NCBI GenBank assembly: GCA_024275695.1
Contig: JAJRYP010000036.1
Coordinates: 1-7,398, forward strand
Length of the DNA stretch: 7,398 nucleotides
Source of the DNA: Patescibacteria group bacterium
GTDB taxonomy: Bacteria > Patescibacteriota > Gracilibacteria > UBA1369 > PNNO01
Direction: 5' to 3'
Shown: piece by piece, positions 1 to 7,390 of the stretch
How positions within the stretch are numbered: the first letter of the stretch is position 1
How the letters are laid out: the number at the start of each line of letters is the position of its first letter
Notes under the pieces: generated by a model
What the model was told of the DNA's origin: nothing
Databases searched by the model: none
What the model saw: the letters and a program-made list of their open reading frames with translations, nothing else
Made by a program: the position numbers and the translations under genes

Positions 1-10
1 ATTGATCTAA

Positions 11-38
11 TTGTGTAGTAATAAATGAAATGTATACA
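11..38 (+). promoter_or_regulatory. possible weak promoter of the SLH-protein gene
   Basis: A TTGTGT (11-16) and a TATACA (33-38) are separated by 16 bases and would start transcription roughly 40 bases before the ATG at 84. The TATACA lies inside the 8-base palindrome TGTATACA (31-38). The region is very AT-rich, and other -10-like strings occur (TAATAT near 47-52), so chance matches are likely. No operator or riboswitch-like structure is visible in the 83-base leader. Confidence 0.25.
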
Positions 39-83
39 AAATAACTTAATATATATCTTCTTTTATCCTTAACATAAATATCC

Positions 84-1973
84 ATGATAAAGGAGAAAAA
101 TACATTTCTTGCGAAAGTGGCGGCATTTACGCTTGTTTTATCTTTTGCAATTGCTCCGTTGGCTCAAGCCGAGACCATACAAGTGGATGGTGCTTCCGTA
201 GAGCTTGTTGAAACAAGCGTTGATCTTCCCGCTGAATATACTTCTTTACCAAGAGGTTTTTTACTTGAAGTTAAATGGGGCGATCTTGATCAAAGTGTTG
301 AGTCCGGTGTGGATGTTACGAACTGGGATGGAACACTGGCTTGCACCAATTGCGATTTCGGTCTTCGCGGAGGAATTCTATTGGAGAGTCACGATAATCT
401 CCATCACGACGGGAATAAAGAAACAGTTACTTGGGAATCGCTTATTTATTCACATTATGATGGTGTGTTAGTTAAAGTGGTTCCGCAATTGGCGAATGAA
501 TCTGCGGAATTATCGATTACAATGAATAATGAACTGCTTGGTGAAAAAACTTATTCCTTTGATGAACTTAGGGAAGGAGTTACGGAAGAACTTGAGGGTG
601 GTTATAAAGTATTTTTGAAAGCACGTCATCCTCTTTATTTCTGGAAACGATTTAACGCTAATCCGCGTCTGCTGGAAATAAGATGGGGTAATTTGGAAGG
701 AGGATATAATGCTGACGATCCTCAAATTGATTATGAAGGAATGCTTAGAGGAAACGGATTAGAGGTTGCAGCGGCATATCCGATTTTATTTGAAGAAGGT
801 GATGAAGTAACTTCGGAAGCCGGAGCCGATTATGCTACATGGCAATCTACGGTCAAGGGTCATTGGGACGGACTTTTGGTTAAAGTGGTACCTCTTGAAG
901 AAAACAGTGATGAGATTACTTCCGAAGAGCAAGATGCTATTATGCTTGATGCAACCGCGGAAAAAAGTTTAACCCTTACACTTGGTGATTTTGAAAAAAC
1001 ATTTACGTCAGCTGATGAATTCGGTCGATTTGATTTGGGTGACGGATACCAGGTTGAAATAAAAAACAGGGTTGCTTTACCGCGTGTGCTTGCCGGTGAC
1101 TTGATAGATCGTCTTATAAAACATAAAATTGCTGTTCTAAGGTCATTACACGCAATAGATCAGGCAATTGAAGATCTTGAAGAACAGGGAGTGGATGTTT
1201 CGGATTACGATGCACTTCGTGACGCGATTTCAGATTATAATTTTGTTGGAGATGATGAACAAAATCAGGAAATTATAAATAAATTAACCGAACTGCTTAA
1301 TCGATTGGAAGAAAGCGGGATTACCGATGAAGAACTCGGAGATATTATAGACCAATATCAATCAATGCTTGACGCACTCAAAGCACGTGTTCGATTGAAG
1401 AAATTCGCTTTGGGAATTATAGATTTTAAAGATGTCGATGATGATGTTTGGTATCATACATTCGTTCACGCGGTTCGTGGAAGAGGTATAATTGCCGGAT
1501 ACTATGATGCGGGAGGAAAGCCTCTCGGAATATTTAAGCCCGCTCAAAATGTTTCGATTTGTGAAATGTTAAAAGTTGCCGTGAAGACAGCCGAATATGA
1601 CGTAGGCGCCGCAACTTCGAATTATGACGATGTCCCGGATTGGTGCGAACCATATTACGATAAAGCGACCGAGCTTGGATTAACTATAGCTTCCGCCGAC
1701 GATGTTACAAGAAACGCAACAAGAGCGGAAGTGGTTAGAGCTCTTATCGAAGCAGTTATGGGAACTGATGGACTGGATGATTATACGATGGGCACCCTTC
1801 CACCGGATGTATCCGAGGATCACCAGGACGCTTTATATATTTCGTTTGCTTTTGAAATGGGAATTGTAGCCGGGGATGATGATACGGGAAATTTCAGACC
1901 GGATGATTCAATTATTCGTGCTGAAGTTGCAAAGATTGTTGAAAATACGGTTGGTTTATTAATGACTGAGTAG
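84..1973 (+). CDS. secreted S-layer homology (SLH) domain protein with duplicated N-terminal domain
   Basis: This is a 629-aa exported surface protein. Residues 1-29 form a signal peptide: Lys at 3, 5 and 11, a hydrophobic core at about 12-26, and cleavage predicted after Ala-Gln-Ala (27-29). Two similar segments follow, about 56-181 and 193-330. Each opens with PR-x-LLE(V/I)(K/R)WG(D/N)L, has a W-containing strand, then a (Y/W)DG(V/L)LVKVVP motif, and ends in GGY/DGY plus a basic strand. I do not recognise this domain. Residues about 340-445 are charged, helical and linker-like. Three SLH repeats end the protein: about 447-508 (opens DFKDVDDDVWY, degenerate SICE at 491-494), 513-562 (TRAE 546-549) and 575-627 (IRAE 611-614). 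In known families, SLH repeats anchor proteins non-covalently to cell-wall polysaccharide, so this is probably an S-layer or surface protein. ATG84 is chosen because it gives a complete signal peptide. No SD precedes it, and an AAAGGAG lies just inside the gene (89-95). Residues C87 and C90 form a CxxC in the first repeat only. The function beyond anchoring is unknown. Confidence 0.9.
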   Translation: MIKEKNTFLAKVAAFTLVLSFAIAPLAQAETIQVDGASVELVETSVDLPAEYTSLPRGFLLEVKWGDLDQSVESGVDVTNWDGTLACTNCDFGLRGGILLESHDNLHHDGNKETVTWESLIYSHYDGVLVKVVPQLANESAELSITMNNELLGEKTYSFDELREGVTEELEGGYKVFLKARHPLYFWKRFNANPRLLEIRWGNLEGGYNADDPQIDYEGMLRGNGLEVAAAYPILFEEGDEVTSEAGADYATWQSTVKGHWDGLLVKVVPLEENSDEITSEEQDAIMLDATAEKSLTLTLGDFEKTFTSADEFGRFDLGDGYQVEIKNRVALPRVLAGDLIDRLIKHKIAVLRSLHAIDQAIEDLEEQGVDVSDYDALRDAISDYNFVGDDEQNQEIINKLTELLNRLEESGITDEELGDIIDQYQSMLDALKARVRLKKFALGIIDFKDVDDDVWYHTFVHAVRGRGIIAGYYDAGGKPLGIFKPAQNVSICEMLKVAVKTAEYDVGAATSNYDDVPDWCEPYYDKATELGLTIASADDVTRNATRAEVVRALIEAVMGTDGLDDYTMGTLPPDVSEDHQDALYISFAFEMGIVAGDDDTGNFRPDDSIIRAEVAKIVENTVGLLMTE

Positions 1974-1988
1974 AATAGAATCAATTTG

Positions 1989-2023
1989 AAAAAGCCCTGT
2001 CAAAATTCGATAGGGCTTTTTTT
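1989..2023. terminator. bidirectional rho-independent terminator between convergent genes
   Basis: A 13-base stem (1989-2001 with 2009-2021, one G-T pair) closes a 7-base loop. Its core is GCCCT/AGGGC. On the plus strand it is followed by seven T's (2017-2023), ending the SLH gene 15 bases after its TAG. On the minus strand the flanking A's become a run of five U's, so it can also terminate the efflux operon. The permease stop codon (2022-2024) overlaps the T-tract, so the two convergent units share this structure. Confidence 0.88.
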
Positions 2024-2846
2024 ATTGTGTAAAAATTTCCGGATCTTTAAATTTTGTTTTCTTTGAGAAGATTGAATATAAAATCGGATCAAACAAAAGA
2101 ACCAGAAAGTATTGCGTTGTAAGTCCGAATATAAAGGCAAATCCAAGACTTCCCCAAACTTCATCAGTTAACGCAAGCGGCAAGATTCCGAAAATTGATG
2201 TTGCAGTAGTAAGAAATACCGGCTGCAATCTTGACGTTGCTCCATCAATAATCGCTTCTTTAAGTTGCATGCCTCGTCGTCTGTTTTGATTCATTTGATC
2301 AATTAAAACTATTGCATCATTAACAACCACACCTGCGAGTCCGACAATTCCAATTACGGAAGGAATTGAGATAGTTAATCCCATTATTGTTAATCCAAAG
2401 AATACTCCCGTTAAAGCGAACGGTAATGAAAGCATTATGATAAACGGCTGGCTAAACGATTTGAATTGTAATACAAGGAGGACTGCTATTAATAAAAGTC
2501 CTATGAGTAACGAATTCCCCAAATCGGTAAATGATTGTGCGACATCTTCGAATTCTCCGCCGTAATTTATTGAATAACCTTTTGGAATAGGGGACTTGTT
2601 TATAATTTCTTGCAAGTCTGTAACTATTTCGGTAGTTGTTCGATCTTTTGTATAACTTGTAACATACATTACTCTTTCTTCATCCAAATGTTTAATTCCC
2701 GTAAGATTTTGTTGAAATTCAACATCTGCAAGAGTTCTGATTGGGATAGGGCCGGCAACAGGCGAAACAATATCAATATCAAGCAGGTCGTCAATAGTCA
2801 TTTCTTTACTTGAATTATTAAATTGCGGGAAATTATATTGAACCAC
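2022..2846 (-). pseudogene. C-terminal part of RND efflux permease, cut off by an in-frame stop
   Basis: This is the C-terminal quarter of an AcrB-type (ACR_tran) RND permease. It holds the end of the second docking/porter region and then TM8 to TM12. TM8 begins near SLLIGLLLIAVLLVLQF. The TM10 motif VVVNDAIVLID puts Asn952-Asp953 (numbering of the joined frame) where AcrB has the proton-relay Lys940-Asn941. TTATSIFGILPLAL follows in TM11. The same frame stays open upstream to 2981, giving 45 more codons that look like RND porter sequence, for example NRNKLNFYGIS. It joins the 730-aa N-terminal piece through one TAA. The only start candidates here are a GTG at 2844-2846, without an SD and inside conserved protein, and later internal ATGs. 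This fragment is therefore unlikely to be a gene of its own. The joined length of 1,050 residues matches an intact RND pump. Confidence 0.85.
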
Positions 2847-2981
2847 AATGCCAATATCTTCACCGTTTTTTCTTAGTTCGGATGCCTCGGTGCCTTCAAG
2901 TGCATTTCGAAGAAGTTCGGCAATACGAACCGGCGAAATGCCATAAAAATTAAGTTTGTTTCTGTTTAGCGTTATATTAAA

Positions 2982-2984
2982 TTA
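2982..2984 (-). other. in-frame TAA interrupting the RND permease
   Basis: This is codon 731 of an otherwise uninterrupted 1,051-codon frame (5174 to 2022). Local reading is SIEQGAG-stop-FNITLNRNKL. Both sides are RND porter sequence and no shift of frame is needed. A single base change (for instance GAA to TAA, Glu to stop) would explain it. It falls in the second periplasmic loop before TM8, so a product ending here lacks five of the twelve membrane helices. Confidence 0.9.
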
Positions 2985-5174
2985 ACCCGCACCTTGCTCG
3001 ATCGATGTATCAACATCCAGCGTTCCTTCTATATTTTTAAGTTTGGCTGCAATATCTAATGTTATTTCTTCCAATACTTCAAGATCGGGTCCGGAAATTT
3101 GTACCTGGATTGGAGCACCTGTTGGAGGGCCTCCTTGCAGATCAATAACTGTGACTGTTCCACCTTGTGTGTTTGTTATTTTCTTTCTAATATCTTCTGA
3201 AATTTCGTAACTTTTCCTGTCTCTGTTTTCTTCATCAACAAGACTAACTGTTATTGTTGCAATATTAGTTACGCTTCGTGAAATGCTAATTACGTCTCTG
3301 AACGAACTTCCGGCATTTGTACCTATACTTGTTGTAAAGTGTTCAACTTCGGGGAACTCAAAAAGCATTGTCTCCACCTTGCTTGTAACTTTTTCCGTAT
3401 CTTCAAGACTTGTTCCCGGAGGAGTTTCAATATCAACATAAAAAAAGTCAAAATCACTTTTGGGAAATGCTTCGCTTTTTAATATACCTGTAACAGGTAA
3501 AGTAAAGCTTATCGCCATAACTGCAAACATTAAAGCGATTGATACGAATTTTTTAAATCTCGAATCCATTATTCCCGTAATAAATTTTCTATACCACTTT
3601 TGAAACGGTTTAAAAATGTTGCGTTTACGTCCGTTTTTTAGAAATCTTGCAGATAAGGTAGGTGTGATTGATAAATTAACAAATAGTGAAGCAAGTAGAA
3701 TCGTTGTAACTGTTATCGGGATAATTCTCATAAATTCTCCCATGATTCCACTAACTGTAAGAATTGGTAAAAATGCAAAAACAGTAGTTAGCGTACCTGC
3801 AATAATTGGCCATTTAAACTGATATATGCCGGCAATTGCGGCACCAAATGGCGTATAGTTTCCCGACTTCAAATTTTCATAGATGCCTTCAATCATAATT
3901 ACGGCATTATCAATAAGAAGTCCAAGTGCGTACACCAGCGAAAATAATGTAAGTGTATTTAGTGTTTGACCGCAAAGATAAAGAACTCCAAAGGTAATAA
4001 GCATCGCGAACGGAATACTCAAACCGGAAATAAGTGCTTCTTTTGGTCCTATAAATATAAGTAGAAGAACAATAATTAAAATAATTGTTGTGATGCCGTT
4101 TTTCCCGAGAGTTTCCAAATCTTCACGAACAAATTCGGAATTATCGTTTGCTATATGAACATCAACCGTTTCCGGAATAATCGTGCCTTTCATTTCTTCA
4201 AGAGCTTCTTTTGCTTTGTCCGCAACTTCTACAATGTTTCCACCTTTCTTTTTATAAACTTGCAATGAAATGGCATTTCTGATTGTTCCTGTTTCAACAA
4301 ATCCTACTCGAGCAATGGTTTCTTTTTCTTCCAATTCTTCTTTCAAAGATGCAATATCGCTCAAAACGATTATCTGAACAGCTCCATCTTCATTGAAAAA
4401 TTGTTTTACCGGAATTTGAGCAAGTTCGGTTGAGCTGGAAACGGCCGATTCGATACGAATGGCGTAATTAACATTATCAGTAGTTATTTCTCCAATAGGG
4501 AAGTTAATATTAGCTCCCCGGATAGCCATATTTATATCCTGAATTTCAATTTTGTATCTTTCAAGAAGTGCTGGATTCAAATCTGCAACAATTTGTTTTT
4601 TTTGCGCTCCGATAATATTTACATCTGAGATTCCACCAACTTTTTCAAGTTCATCTTGAACATCTTCCGCAATATTTTTAATTTCCTTTTCAGATAATTC
4701 ACTTAATAAAGAAAAAATAATTACAGGTTGAGAATTCGCCTCCAATGAACTTACTATCGGATCTTCCGCCTCCTCGGGAAGTTCCGTCTTTACTAAATCA
4801 ATTGCCGATTCAACATCTTTAATGACATCGTCTATATCGATTCCGGATTCGAATTCAAGTAATACTGTTGAAATTCCAAAACGTGATGTGGACGAAATAT
4901 CTTTTATATCTTCAACTCTTCCAACCGCGCTTTCGATTTCGTTTGTTATCAGTTCTTCGACATCTAAAGGGTTCGCCCCCGGATATACGGTAATTATTGA
5001 TGCTACCGGGAAGTCAATTTCAGGTTGTGTTTCTTGAGGTATTCGAAAAAGAGATCCAAATCCCCATATCAAAATAATCAGAATTACGATCGATGTAACT
5101 CTTGGATGTTTTACAAAAAAATTCCATGGCGATTTTGCAATCCGTTTAATTTCTTCTCTGGGAATTTTAGTCAT
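2982..5174 (-). CDS. RND-family efflux permease, N-terminal 730 residues (truncated by in-frame TAA)
   Basis: This is the inner-membrane pump subunit of a tripartite-like RND efflux system, AcrB/ACR_tran family, driven in known members by the proton gradient. Visible order: cytoplasmic N-terminus; TM1 at about 26-43; the first porter loop, with the family-typical YPGANPLDVEELITNEIE; TM2-TM6 at about 360-505; TM7 at about 545-563; then the second porter loop up to the stop. The TM4 motif GLLIDNAVIMIE carries Asp422-Asn423 in place of the AcrB pair Asp407-Asp408, and many RND proteins have this D-N form. Family proteins are about 1,020-1,050 residues, so this ORF is about 70% of the expected length. 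The rest continues in the same frame to 2022. The ATG at 5172-5174 lies 12 bases after the fusion-protein stop, with no strong SD, which implies co-transcription and probably coupled translation. The substrate cannot be told; no heavy-metal Met cluster is evident. As written it should not make a working pump, unless the stop is an error or is read through. Confidence 0.88.
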   Translation of the reverse strand: MTKIPREEIKRIAKSPWNFFVKHPRVTSIVILIILIWGFGSLFRIPQETQPEIDFPVASIITVYPGANPLDVEELITNEIESAVGRVEDIKDISSTSRFGISTVLLEFESGIDIDDVIKDVESAIDLVKTELPEEAEDPIVSSLEANSQPVIIFSLLSELSEKEIKNIAEDVQDELEKVGGISDVNIIGAQKKQIVADLNPALLERYKIEIQDINMAIRGANINFPIGEITTDNVNYAIRIESAVSSSTELAQIPVKQFFNEDGAVQIIVLSDIASLKEELEEKETIARVGFVETGTIRNAISLQVYKKKGGNIVEVADKAKEALEEMKGTIIPETVDVHIANDNSEFVREDLETLGKNGITTIILIIVLLLIFIGPKEALISGLSIPFAMLITFGVLYLCGQTLNTLTLFSLVYALGLLIDNAVIMIEGIYENLKSGNYTPFGAAIAGIYQFKWPIIAGTLTTVFAFLPILTVSGIMGEFMRIIPITVTTILLASLFVNLSITPTLSARFLKNGRKRNIFKPFQKWYRKFITGIMDSRFKKFVSIALMFAVMAISFTLPVTGILKSEAFPKSDFDFFYVDIETPPGTSLEDTEKVTSKVETMLFEFPEVEHFTTSIGTNAGSSFRDVISISRSVTNIATITVSLVDEENRDRKSYEISEDIRKKITNTQGGTVTVIDLQGGPPTGAPIQVQISGPDLEVLEEITLDIAAKLKNIEGTLDVDTSIEQGAG

Positions 5175-5186
5175 ATCGTTTCAATA

Positions 5187-7193
5187 TTAGTCGGATAAAA
5201 TCTTAACCGGACTTCCGTCTTTAACTAATTTTGCTCCTTGCGTAATCACTTTATCACCACGTGTAATCCCGTTTGTTATTTCAATAAGATTTTCTGAAAT
5301 TTGTCCCAAATTAACTTTTTTTCTTACGGCTTTTCCATTCTCGACTATATATATGTAAGGAGTACTTTGTTCAAAGACTATACTTTTGAAAGGAACATTG
5401 ATCGATGGAGATTCTTTTTGAGCGTCAACGAAAAGAACATCCGCAAACATTCCGGATTTAAACAAATCATCATCATTTGGAATAATGATTTCAATTTGTA
5501 TTTTTTTACTAAGCGGATCCACGGCGGGAAGAATTTTTGTAATTCTACCTGTTTGCTTGATACCTCCGGGTGCCACAATACTGACAGTTTGGCCAAGTTT
5601 GACGAATGTAAGTTCTTCCGCCGTTAAAAATGCGATTATTTTTACTTTACTCATATCGGCAATCGAAACTATCCTTTGAGAAGGATTTACATAATTTCCT
5701 TCATCAATAAATGTTTGTAGAATAATGCCGTCAATTGGCGCTTTAATTTTTGTTCCGCTTAAATTAGTTTCGGCAATTGCGACTTGTCCTTCCAGTTGAG
5801 CGACCTGAGTTTGCGCTCCGATTTCCTGAAGTTCCCCTTTGGCTTGTATTGAGGCAACTTGAGCATTGGCAGTCTCAACCTGCTTGGCAGCAAGATCAAT
5901 TCCGTTTAATGCATTATCAAGTTGCGATTTATTTGCGGCTTCCAATTGTTCAAGAGATTGCTTGGCGGAAAGCAGTTGAGTTTCAGCGGACCGAAGACTT
6001 GCTTCCGCTCCTTCCGGTTGAATTTGATTATTAGTCAATGCGAAATCTATCGCCTGGATGCTCTGCATTAAAGCTCCTTTACTTTGATCGATGCTTGGCA
6101 GCATTGCATTAATTGTTGATTTAATTCCGTTTAAACTTTCGGAAACCGGATCAACATCCTGGCTATCTTCATTTAGCACATCATTAATAATTTCCTTGGA
6201 GTCATATAAAAGTTCCTGTATACTTTCAAGAAGCTCAGTTACATTATAAATAAGATCTTGAATGTCGAGAGCGTCATTTGATGACCTTACATCATCGTAA
6301 TCATTGTAAAGGTCGTAATACTTATCATTAATATTTTCCAGATCATCTTTGGCATTGTTTACTTTCGATTGTGATACGTGCCTGAAGACTACTTCTTCGA
6401 GTTCTTCGTCGTAAAGTGGATTCAATGTTTCTATTGAACTGTCCACAAGAGTAAGAGCCGATATGATTCCGCCAAGAGATTGGTCAAGTGTATTTTTCAG
6501 CGTTAAGTCGTTTGTTGCGATACTGTTGTAATATGATTTTTGAGCAGCTTCAAGTCCTATCTCGGCCGCTTGTACGCCAATTTTAGCTGCGCGAGTTTGT
6601 TCTTCCAAAGTAACAACAAGATTATTGTAGGTTTTTATTGCGTTCTCGTAATTTAAAAGAGCTGTTTCCGCTCCAATAACCGCGCTTCTTTCATCTTGAT
6701 TAATCGAACTCTTTGTACTTAAAAGTGATTCTTTTGCAAGATTAAGAGTTTTTAGCGCGTTCTCGTAATTGATTTGAGCAATTTCGGTTGACACGGACTC
6801 GCTAATTTCAACAATTTGAGTCCCTTTTGTAACTTTATCACCTTCGGTTTTAGCTAAATTCTTAATAATTCCCGCACTTTCCGACATTATTGTTACATTT
6901 TTGTAAGGCTCTACTGTCCCTACTTTCTTAAAATTTATTCGCGAAAGCGGCTCGGCTGTAATTTCCCGGACATTGACTTCAATTGTGTCATCAATAGTTT
7001 CTTTTTCAGAAGATTCGTTGGAAACGATTTCTTCAATTGCCGTATTTTGAAGGTTATCATTGGAATTAAAGCTCCCTGCCATGTAAATATACAGATAATA
7101 GCCTCCAATAATAATACCTGTAAGAAACAGAATATTTATAATTTTACTCACTACCCCTCTTTTTTTATAAGTTGGGTGATTAGTTTCATTCAT
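5187..7193 (-). CDS. HlyD/AcrA-type membrane fusion (periplasmic adaptor) protein with very long helical hairpin
   Basis: This is the adaptor subunit that partners the RND permease encoded just downstream. It has 668 residues from ATG 7191-7193. Residues 1-17 are polar and basic (KKR at 10-12) and 18-38 form one membrane anchor. No lipobox cysteine is present. The first half of the lipoyl domain spans about 95-128 (SAGIIKNLAKTEGDKV) and the second about 479-520 (IKAPIDGIILQTF, with K484-A-P-I-D-G489). A beta-barrel domain (about 520-600) and a membrane-proximal domain (about 600-668) follow. The roughly 350 residues between the lipoyl halves are rich in Ala, Gln, Leu, Glu and Asn. The ends look like coiled coil; an acidic, Tyr/Asn/Asp-rich helical section lies in the middle, about 235-390. 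Common adaptors are 350-450 residues in total, so the hairpin is greatly extended. I reject the in-frame TTG at 7235 because it lies within the promoter, upstream of the expected transcription start. The AATAATGTA before the ATG contains no SD. Confidence 0.9.
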   Translation of the reverse strand: MNETNHPTYKKRGVVSKIINILFLTGIIIGGYYLYIYMAGSFNSNDNLQNTAIEEIVSNESSEKETIDDTIEVNVREITAEPLSRINFKKVGTVEPYKNVTIMSESAGIIKNLAKTEGDKVTKGTQIVEISESVSTEIAQINYENALKTLNLAKESLLSTKSSINQDERSAVIGAETALLNYENAIKTYNNLVVTLEEQTRAAKIGVQAAEIGLEAAQKSYYNSIATNDLTLKNTLDQSLGGIISALTLVDSSIETLNPLYDEELEEVVFRHVSQSKVNNAKDDLENINDKYYDLYNDYDDVRSSNDALDIQDLIYNVTELLESIQELLYDSKEIINDVLNEDSQDVDPVSESLNGIKSTINAMLPSIDQSKGALMQSIQAIDFALTNNQIQPEGAEASLRSAETQLLSAKQSLEQLEAANKSQLDNALNGIDLAAKQVETANAQVASIQAKGELQEIGAQTQVAQLEGQVAIAETNLSGTKIKAPIDGIILQTFIDEGNYVNPSQRIVSIADMSKVKIIAFLTAEELTFVKLGQTVSIVAPGGIKQTGRITKILPAVDPLSKKIQIEIIIPNDDDLFKSGMFADVLFVDAQKESPSINVPFKSIVFEQSTPYIYIVENGKAVRKKVNLGQISENLIEITNGITRGDKVITQGAKLVKDGSPVKILSD

Positions 7194-7223
7194 TACATTA
7201 TTGGTCAGAAAAAAAGAGAGGGA

Positions 7224-7252
7224 ATAATAGGCCAAATTATCAAAAGTGTCAA
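7224..7252 (-). promoter_or_regulatory. strong sigma-70-type promoter of the efflux operon, probably an IS/host hybrid
   Basis: On the minus strand the -35 is TTGACA (7252-7247, perfect consensus) and the -10 is TATTAT (7229-7224, five of six). The spacer is exactly 17 bases (7246-7230). Transcription would start near 7217, leaving a leader of about 24 bases before the fusion-protein ATG at 7193. The -35 is the complement of TGTCAA, which is also the proposed tip of the insertion sequence to the right. The -10 lies outside it. Confidence 0.72.
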
Positions 7253-7273
7253 GGGGCAGTCTTGTCCAAATCT

Positions 7274-7323
7274 AAATGATACCTGAACAGGGATCGGAAT
7301 CTAATGAAAAATGATACCTGAAC
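7274..7323 (+). repeat. pair of 15-base direct repeats in the putative IS end
   Basis: AAATGATACCTGAAC occurs at 7274-7288 and again, identical, at 7309-7323, a 35-base period. The 20 bases between the copies do not repeat. Two exact copies this close, between the putative tip and the putative transposase gene, suggest binding sites for the transposase or a regulator. The match is seen directly; the role is inferred. Confidence 0.75.
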
Positions 7324-7331
7324 TTTAAAAA

Positions 7332-7390
7332 GTGATGTGTAAGTGTCATATATAATTTATGAACATTACTATGAACATCTCACACATCAC
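7332..7390. repeat. 9-base inverted repeat around the putative transposase promoter and start
   Basis: GTGATGTGT (7332-7340) is the exact reverse complement of ACACATCAC (7382-7390), with 41 bases between. The arms flank the TATAAT and the ATG codons. It may be an operator, or in read-through RNA from upstream it could fold over the start region. It may also be chance. Confidence 0.4.
7351..7356 (+). promoter_or_regulatory. -10 element (TATAAT) of the putative transposase gene
   Basis: A perfect TATAAT lies 14 bases before the ATG at 7371. No good -35 stands 16-18 bases upstream (AAAAGT at 7328-7333), and there is no extended TG. Expected initiation near 7363 falls after the ATG at 7359 and just before the ATG at 7371, favouring the latter as the start with a very short leader. 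Confidence 0.4.

Noticed and set aside
2022..2846. C-terminal permease piece as an independent gene
   Set aside because: The GTG start has no SD, lies within conserved porter sequence, and the frame runs open back to the stop at 2982.
2847..2984. Programmed frameshift or frameshift mutation between the permease halves
   Set aside because: Both halves are in the same frame; only one TAA separates them, so no shift is involved.
5301..5627. Plus-strand ORF of 108 codons antisense to the fusion protein
   Set aside because: Its composition (Phe, Asn, Ile, Lys) is that expected from the complement of an AT-rich gene; no domain or RBS is seen.
5777..6034. Plus-strand ORF of 85 codons antisense to the fusion protein
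   Set aside because: It mirrors the Ala/Gln/Leu-rich coiled-coil coding sequence in another frame, with no start signals or recognisable domain.
7194..7235. Upstream TTG start that would lengthen the fusion protein by 14 residues
   Set aside because: It overlaps the spacer/-10 region and lies before the expected RNA start. The ATG at 7193 gives a normal basic N-terminus followed by one membrane anchor.
7047..7286. Plus-strand ORF of 79 codons across the operon start
   Set aside because: It runs antisense through the membrane-anchor codons, the promoter and the IS tip, and has no protein-like features.
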